From Streptococcus marmotae (GTDB taxonomy: Bacteria; Bacillota; Bacilli; Lactobacillales; Streptococcaceae), in the NCBI RefSeq assembly GCF_001623565.1, contig NZ_CP015196.1:2245283-2309282 (forward strand): DNA of 64,000 nucleotides, written 5' to 3'. Of the stretch, positions 59,501 to 64,000 are shown in pieces. The position numbers and the translations under genes are program-made. The stretch's first letter is position 1. Each line of letters starts with the position of its first letter. The notes under the pieces were generated by a model. The model saw nothing but the letters and a program-made list of their open reading frames with translations, did not search any database and was not told where the DNA came from.

Positions 59501-61836
59501 CTAGCTGCACCGACTACACCGACGTCATAGGTGTCAGCTTTTGCGAGTTTATAGAGCCTTTTCTTATTGCTATCCTTCTCAGTACCTTCAATTGTAGGGC
59601 TTCAAGGTAGCTGATGTCGCATAGTTCAACCCTACTGTTACACCCTCTTCCACTGTTCGTACAACTGGGGTAGAGCATCCTTATAGTCTGCTTCAGCTTG
59701 CTCTTTGAGGACATTGCCTTTGGTATCTACATAGTGTACGAAGACTTTACCTTTGCCAAGTTGGTCTGGATTATCTGCTGTTACTGGTACACCACGGGCA
59801 GCAGATGAGAAGTCATACTGACTTGCTGTTCCTGTGAAGATACCTCTCTGATTCAAATAGTTAGAACTTGCACCGGTATCTGTCCCTGTCGCTTTATCGA
59901 CAAAGTCAAATGTTGCAATCCCAGTGTCCCAGCTTCTTTCTCAGCATCTGTAAGAGCATGCGTATAGGTTTCTTCCGAGTCAAAGTTCACAACGATACGA
60001 GAAGATTTACCAAGCTTCACATCTTCATCGAGGTTCAAGGCACCTAGGGTAAGGTAGCCAGGCTCTGAGTAATCCGTAGAAATTCAAGGTCATGGAGCGA
60101 CCATCTGCTGAGATACTTTCAATGACATAGTACATGCCCTCTGGTGTTACATAGAGTTTCCCATCTTTTGAGTTGGCTTGACGTTCACCATTTTTAGAAA
60201 ATGGTGCCCACTTAACTGGGAGTCGTTCACCGACACGCATCTTATCAGCTGGGAAGGTGAAGGCACCAGGCTGACCTTTAGGAAATTTAGAGCTTATAGT
60301 GAGCTTAAATCCTTTAGGAGCACCATAAAGCTGACCACTAAGCGTTCCAAAACCTTCTGCTGTCAAGTCTTTGAAGAAGCCGATTTCTGAAAGTGCTTCA
60401 GGTGTCGCATTGGCACCTTTTGGACGGTAGTCCCATGTCGTGAAGTCAAATGAACGGTAGGTATTTTTATTCGTTTTGTTTACATCTGGATCTTCATTGT
60501 AGTTCCCTTTGTGTCGTACACTTTCGTTAAAAGCAGGAATCGTATACGGTGTTTCATATTTTTGACTGTCGTTAACATTGATTTTGAAGGTTGATTGACG
60601 GTTTTCCGTCGCAAAGATGGTCTCTTTTGAGATACTGTAGTCCATTTTCGCTTCAATGTTCTTCAAGCCTTCTACGTTGTGAAGGTCACCTTGTATTTCC
60701 GTTGAAGTGAGCAAGTCATCGCTGTTCAAGTCATAACGAGATGGGTCACCGATATCTGTTGCTTTTATGATATCTGTTTCATAGCCAGACTTTTCAATAT
60801 TGGCAATGACGTATTTCTTTCCATCAATTTCTGTATAGTATTTTGATGGAAACTCAATCGCTACGTTTTCTGTCTCAACGAAGAAATAATCACCCTCGTG
60901 CAACTTTTGATCGCCAAACTTGAAGCTAACTGTCGAACGGTTGTAGGCTGTTGGTGGAGTACCTATTGCGCTTACGCTTGGAATTACTTCAACTTCTGGA
61001 TTGACCATTTTCCCTACGTAGGTTGATCCTGCATCAGCTGCACGCTCTAGGCTATTTCCGACACGCTCTACGTTGTAGGTGTAGAAGTTGTCGTTGCTGT
61101 TTAGGGCTTTCAACTTTTCTGGTGGTAAGAGCGAGATGATCTCACCTGGTAATTGAAGGGCTTTGAAGTCTTCCAAGGTCAAGGCTTGGATTTGCTCAGG
61201 TGTCAAGTCTTGGAAAGCCTCAACGGTCAACTTGCTCGCTGTTGGTGCTTCAGCTTTTTCTGCTGTCGCTGCAAGGGCTGGCTGTGCAGGTGTTTTCTTC
61301 TGCAGGTGTTTCTGCTACTGGTTGCTCAGCTGGTGCTTCTGAAGCCACTGGTGTCGCTTCTGCTACACGAACTTCGATAACGTCTGCGCTAGCAAGACGC
61401 GCTACCACTGCACCATTTTCGAGCACAGTGACAGAGCCATCTGTCGCCACTTCCACTTTTAAAGGCTTCTGTCAAGGCATTGTCTGAACGAACTGCTGCA
61501 CTACCTGCTTTTTTCTGCATCACTCAAGTTCGCTGCATCAAGCACCTTCACCTTAGTGTGTACGGCAAATGTGCGCTCTACTACTTTAGGCGCTTCCGCT
61601 ACAGCTGGTGCTTCTGAAGCCACTGGTTGTGCCTCAACGACTGGCTCCGTTACTGGGCTAGTCGTTTCTGCTGACGGTTCACCACCTTGCTCTGCTGACG
61701 GAGCAACTACCTCACTAGGCGTTACCTCCGCTGCTACTTGGTCCACGCCCGCTACGAATACCGTCCCCAAAAGGACCGAACACGTACCAATCGTAAACTT
61801 ACGAATTGAAAATCGTTGCTTTCTCTTGAAAAACAT
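53552..61836 (-). pseudogene. Giant MucBP-repeat LPxTG surface protein, multiply frameshifted
   Basis: One gene of about 8.3 kb (roughly 2760 codons) spread over several frames. Start MFFKRKQRFSIRKFTIGTCS at 61836 with GGAGGG upstream: an (F)SIRK signal for septal secretion. Next come an Ala/Pro/Glu-rich stretch, a large N-terminal domain (61230-60025: SVSAIGTPPTAYNRSTVSFKFGD and so on), MucBP-type modules (GSVVVHYVNEAGEEI, VEYKDKDGRVIADN), near-identical 106-residue repeats, proline-rich spacers (DPNDPNNPLPKDPNGK), and the sortase motif LPNTG, a hydrophobic helix and KKKSEDEE. About ten single- or two-base indels break it, for example near 61512, 61466, 61295, 60068, 59935, 59660, 59590, 59290, 58955, 57333 and 56585. 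The 53552-56542 part alone is open for 996 codons. Confidence 0.85.
56840..59062 (-). repeat. Seven near-identical 318-bp coding repeats
   Basis: Each unit encodes 106 residues from GSVVVHYVNEAGEEIQDPFK to YVYKEKQPEAPAPK. Units differ at two informative sites (GSIAK or GTIAK; TVKEG or TVEEG), and the variants recur every third unit, giving a 954-bp higher-order period. An eighth, divergent unit follows at about 56600-56840. Unit 1 has an extra C near 58953 and unit 6 lacks two bases near 57333. Confidence 0.92.
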
Positions 61837-61921
61837 CTCATTCCCTCCATTTTTTATTAAAAATATTTCTGTCTGTTCAACAGATACGTACACCTGTTTT
61901 AGACAGAAATGTACTAATTAC

Positions 61922-61951
61922 AGTATAGCACCCCCCCCCCGTAATTGGCAA
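61922..61951 (-). promoter_or_regulatory. Promoter with G10 tract in the spacer (candidate phase-variable)
   Basis: On the minus strand TTGCCA at 61946-61951 and TATACT at 61922-61927 are separated by 18 bases that include ten consecutive G (C10 on the plus strand, 61931-61940). Losing one G would give the optimal 17-base spacing. It lies about 85 bases before the surface protein start. Confidence 0.65.
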
Positions 61952-62272
61952 GCATTTTGAATAAAATAGAATTCTCACCTTTTAAACGTGCTTCTACAGG
62001 CTGAAAACCGCATCTTTTCAGCACTCTGAGCCAGTTCCCCAAAGGATACAAATACTTATCTTTTTCTTGAAAATTCCCTAATATATTTCATATCCTTTTT
62101 CATTGCAACTGGGTACAAACTTACCATGCAAAACTCCCAGATGACCAGGTTCTTTATGATAGCAGTCCATTTCTATTCACCTCGTGAGAACGCTTTGGAA
62201 AAAAGTGGATGCAAACGGAAAGGCGTTTGCACTTTTTCTTCACGCTCCGACACGAAAACCAGTAGCAACCCC
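61952..62272. other. Intergenic region without a recognisable gene
   Basis: AT-rich, no ORF with a ribosome-binding site on either strand. Its only clear structure is the terminator hairpin at 62210-62231. Confidence 0.5.
62210..62231. terminator. Bidirectional terminator hairpin
   Basis: Arms TGCAAACG and CGTTTGCA around GAAAGG, with AAAAAA before and CTTTTTC after. It would stop minus-strand transcripts coming from the toxin array. Confidence 0.7.
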
Positions 62273-62307
62273 TTGACACTTCCTAAAAATGACGGTACAA
62301 TAAAAGC

Positions 62308-62427
62308 AGAAAAGGGAACTGCGCGAACAGTCCCCTTGATAACACCGTTTAAGACGGATAGCCGTTGCCGTATTTGGTTTTTATTTTATAAACCGTCCAC
62401 GACTGGCTAAAGTAGGGACGGTTTTTT
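62308..62427 (+). ncRNA. Antitoxin-type small RNA, unit 1
   Basis: Promoter TTGACA (62273-62278), 17-base spacer, TACAAT (62296-62301). The RNA has a GGGAACTG/CAGTCCCC hairpin, a GACGGATAGCCGTTGCC segment, and a final AACCGTCC/GGGACGGTTTTTT terminator. Its toxin partner is reduced to a C-terminal scrap (IMNSKKK) just downstream. Confidence 0.65.
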
Positions 62428-62494
62428 ATTTCTTCTTGCTGTTCATAATAGAAATAAACCTTGACTTTTCCTAAAACCACGGTACAATAAAAGC

Positions 62495-62620
62495 AGAAAA
62501 AAGGAACTGCGCGAACAGTCCCCTTGGTAACACCGTTTAAGACGGATAGCTGTTGCCAATTCTTACTTTTTTATTCTAAAAAAATCGTCCTTGGTCGCTA
62601 CAAGTTAGGACGATTTTTTA
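62495..62620 (+). ncRNA. Antitoxin-type small RNA, unit 2
   Basis: Promoter TTGACT (62461-62466) and TACAAT (62483-62488) with a 16-base spacer. It has the same hairpin plan; the terminator arms have changed to ATCGTCC/GGACGAT, keeping the pairing. Confidence 0.65.
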
Positions 62621-62697
62621 TTTGTTCTTGCTATTTATAATAGCCACTATCAGACCACGAAGGCAATCATCAAGCTGAGCGCTTCATAAACGGACAA
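62618..62697 (-). pseudogene. Hol_Tox-type toxin, unit A (frameshifted)
   Basis: Starts TTG at 62697 (SVYEALSLMIAF) and then shifts because one C is missing in GACCACGAAGG (GACCACCGAAGG elsewhere), ending at a premature TGA. Promoter TTTAAA-N17-TATAAT at 62796-62824. Confidence 0.65.
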
Positions 62698-62877
62698 GAT
62701 CCGCCGCTCCTTTCTCTTGGATTTTGTGACTTACATACATAAGCACCACCTCCAAACTAGGCAACGACTACCGTCTCAACTTTGTTACAATATCCATTAT
62801 AGCACATGTAACTTCATTTTTAAAGTGGTTTTCAACGTCCACTTGACTTTTCCCTAAAATCACGGTAAAATAAAAGC

Positions 62878-62997
62878 AGAAAAAGGGAACTGCGCTAACA
62901 GTCCCCTTGGTAACACCGTTTAAGACGGTAGCCGTTGCCATTTTTGATTTATTTTTATAAACCGTCCACGACTGGCTAAAGTAGGGACGGTTTTTTT
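62878..62997 (+). ncRNA. Antitoxin-type small RNA, unit 3
   Basis: Promoter TTGACT (62843-62848) and TAAAAT (62866-62871), 17-base spacer. Terminator ACCGTCC/GGGACGGTTTTTTT overlaps the 3' end of the opposite toxin transcript. Confidence 0.65.
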
Positions 62998-63075
62998 ATT
63001 TGTTCTTGCTATTTATAATAGCCACTATCAGACCACCGAAGGCAATCATCAGCTGAGCGCTTCATAAACGGACAA
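62996..63075 (-). pseudogene. Hol_Tox-type toxin, unit B (frameshifted)
   Basis: Starts TTG at 63075 but one A is missing in CATCAGCTG (CATCAAGCTG elsewhere), so the peptide stops after eight residues. Confidence 0.65.
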
Positions 63076-63255
63076 GATCCGCCGCTCCTTTCTCTTGGAT
63101 TTTGTGACTTACATACATAAGCACCACCTCCAGACTAGGCAACGGCTACCGTCTCAACTTTGTTACGATATCCATTATAGCACATGTAACTTCATTTTTA
63201 AAGTGGTTTTCAACGTTCGCTTGACTTTTCCCTAAAATCGCGGTATAATAAAAGC

Positions 63256-63368
63256 AGAAAAGGGAACTGCGTCAACAGTCCCCTTGGTAACACCGTTTAA
63301 GACGGATAGCCGTTGCCGTATTTACTTAATGCAAACCGTCCACAAGGCTAAAGTAGGGACGGTTTCTT
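63256..63368 (+). ncRNA. Antitoxin-type small RNA, unit 4
   Basis: Promoter TTGACT (63221-63226) and TATAAT (63244-63249), 17-base spacer. Terminator AACCGTCC/GGGACGGTT. Confidence 0.7.
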
Positions 63369-63447
63369 ATTTGTTCTTGCTGTTCATTATGGCTACTATC
63401 AGACCGCCAAAGGCAATCATCAAGCTGAGCGCTTCATAAACGGACAA
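63367..63447 (-). CDS. Holin-like type I toxin (Hol_Tox/TxpA type), unit C, intact
   Basis: A 26-residue peptide, the only intact toxin of four. I read the start as TTG at 63447 because AAAGGAG lies nine to ten bases before it and the family starts (M)SVYE(T/A)L. The peptide begins SVYEALSLMIAFGGL, continues IVAIM and ends NSKNK: one membrane helix with a basic tail. Related peptides (TxpA, BsrG and 'putative holin-like toxin') damage the membrane and are silenced by a convergent antisense RNA. Upstream, an 18-codon ORF (MYVSHEIQEKGAADLVRL) with a strong GGAGGTG site overlaps the toxin start, suggesting translational coupling. Confidence 0.7.
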   Translation of the reverse strand: MSVYEALSLMIAFGGLIVAIMNSKNK

Positions 63448-63627
63448 GATCCGCCGCTCCTTTCTCTTGGATTTCGTGACTTACATACATAAGCACCACC
63501 TCCAGACTAGGCAACGGCAACCGTCTCAACTTTGTTACGATATCCATTATAGCACAAGTGACTTCATTTTTAAAGTGGTTTTCAACGTTCACTTGACTTT
63601 TCCCTAAAATCGCGGTATAATAAAAGC

Positions 63628-63747
63628 AGAAAAGGGAACTGCTCTAACAGTCCCCTTGGTAACACCGTTTAAGACGGATAGCCGTTGCCAATTTTTATTA
63701 CACTGTAATCGTCCTTGGCTCTGCTACAAGTTAGGACGATTTTTTAT
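63628..63747 (+). ncRNA. Antitoxin-type small RNA, unit 5
   Basis: Promoter TTGACT (63593-63598) and TATAAT (63616-63621), 17-base spacer. Terminator ATCGTCC/GGACGATTTTTTA. Confidence 0.7.
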
Positions 63748-63823
63748 TTGTTCTTGCTGTTCATTATGGCTACTATCAGACCACCGAAGGCAATCATCAA
63801 GCTGAGTACTTCATAAACGACAA
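63744..63823 (-). pseudogene. Hol_Tox-type toxin, unit D (start region shifted)
   Basis: One G of CGGACAAG is missing (CGACAAG), so the TTG start is out of frame with the otherwise good body VYEVLSLMIAFGGLIVAIM. The same deletion puts the body in frame with the upstream short ORF starting MYVSHEIQEKG, so a longer fusion of about 40 residues could be made from the strong GGAGGTG site. Confidence 0.6.
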
Positions 63824-63969
63824 GATCCGCCGCTCCTTTCTCTTGGATTTCGTGACTTACATACATAAGCACCACCTCCAGACTAGGCAACGGCAACCGT
63901 CTCAACTTTGTTACGATATCCATTATAGCACAAGTGACTTCATTTTTTAAAGTGGTTTTCAACGTTCAC

Positions 63970-64000
63970 TTGACTTTCCCTAAAATCGCGGTATAATAAA
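63970..64000 (+). promoter_or_regulatory. Promoter of antitoxin RNA, unit 6 (cut by window end)
   Basis: TTGACT at 63970-63975 and TATAAT at 63992-63997 with a 16-base spacer. Confidence 0.65.

Larger units (their letters stand above)
62273..64000. repeat. Tandem array of type I toxin-antitoxin modules
   Basis: Six successive plus-strand promoters (TTGACA/T ... TAYAAT) start at 62273, 62461, 62843, 63221, 63593 and 63970, spaced about 375 bases apart except for the first, which has lost its toxin part. Each full unit holds a plus-strand antisense-like RNA of about 120 bases and a minus-strand toxin gene that converges on it. The array continues past the window end. Confidence 0.8.

Noticed and set aside
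62273..64000. Repeated units of about 375 bases as a CRISPR array or rRNA/tRNA cluster
   Set aside because: No short repeat-spacer pattern and no tRNA folds; each unit has its own promoters, terminator and toxin ORF.

Overview
The window looks like chromosomal DNA of Streptococcus suis or a close relative. The evidence is low-GC Firmicute coding with streptococcal rnc-smc, a streptococcal aromatic amino acid cluster, an LPxTG surface protein with an (F)SIRK signal, ICESa2603-type conjugative genes, and short intergenic repeats typical of S. suis. No rRNA, tRNA or CRISPR array was seen.

Layout. 1-2.7 kb: decayed conjugative-element genes (relaxase C-terminus, toprim/DUF3991 fragment, a membrane conjugation protein). 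2.8-8.8 kb: a peptide-response locus on the minus strand: an epilancin-like precursor, two small cationic membrane peptides, a BceAB-type ABC transporter, and a NarL-type two-component system. Two copies of a promoter with a conserved palindrome drive the second small peptide and the transporter. 8.85-13.3 kb: ISL3 remnant, smc and rnc. 13.4-26.3 kb: a second, larger ICE remnant on the minus strand: IS-truncated antigen I/II adhesin, an AbiE toxin-antitoxin pair on the plus strand, an in-frame VirD4-VirB1 chimera, PcfB-like protein, CPBP protease, C5 methyltransferase and RepA. 26.3-27.7 kb: ISL3 element copy 1. 27.9-51.9 kb: mostly core genes: rlmD, an LCP protein, pheA-aroK-aroA, a 2-hydroxyacid dehydrogenase, two DAHP synthases, aroE, aroB, ISL3 copy 2, a TrpXYZ-type ABC transporter, ylbF, tyrA, aroC, aroD (frameshifted), an rRNA methyltransferase and an LTA synthase-type sulfatase. 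52-53.4 kb: ISL3 copy 3. 53.5-61.8 kb: one giant MucBP-repeat, LPNTG-anchored surface protein gene broken by many single-base indels and read from a promoter with a C10 tract. 62.3-64 kb: a tandem array of type I toxin-antitoxin modules that runs off the window.

How it fits together. Chorismate, Phe and Tyr synthesis genes (aroG x2, aroB, aroD, aroE, aroK, aroA, aroC, pheA, tyrA) are nearly complete here and sit around an importer whose long leader carries a Tyr/Phe-rich peptide followed by an attenuator-like hairpin. The mobile part is immobile by all visible signs: the relaxase is truncated and VirB4, VirB6, most of the coupling protein and any integrase are absent from the window. Cargo survives: AbiE, a methyltransferase and a CPBP protease.

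The best candidates for undescribed biology are the orphan lantibiotic-like/immunity locus (7-8.8 kb), the aromatic leader-peptide attenuator (44.75-45.06 kb), the tandem type I toxin array (62.3-64 kb), the C10-tract promoter (61.92-61.95 kb), and an ISL3 element that sits in the T-tracts of intrinsic terminators. Because single-base indels recur, sequencing error must be excluded for each frameshift. Long intact genes over about 40 kb argue that the error rate is not uniformly high.
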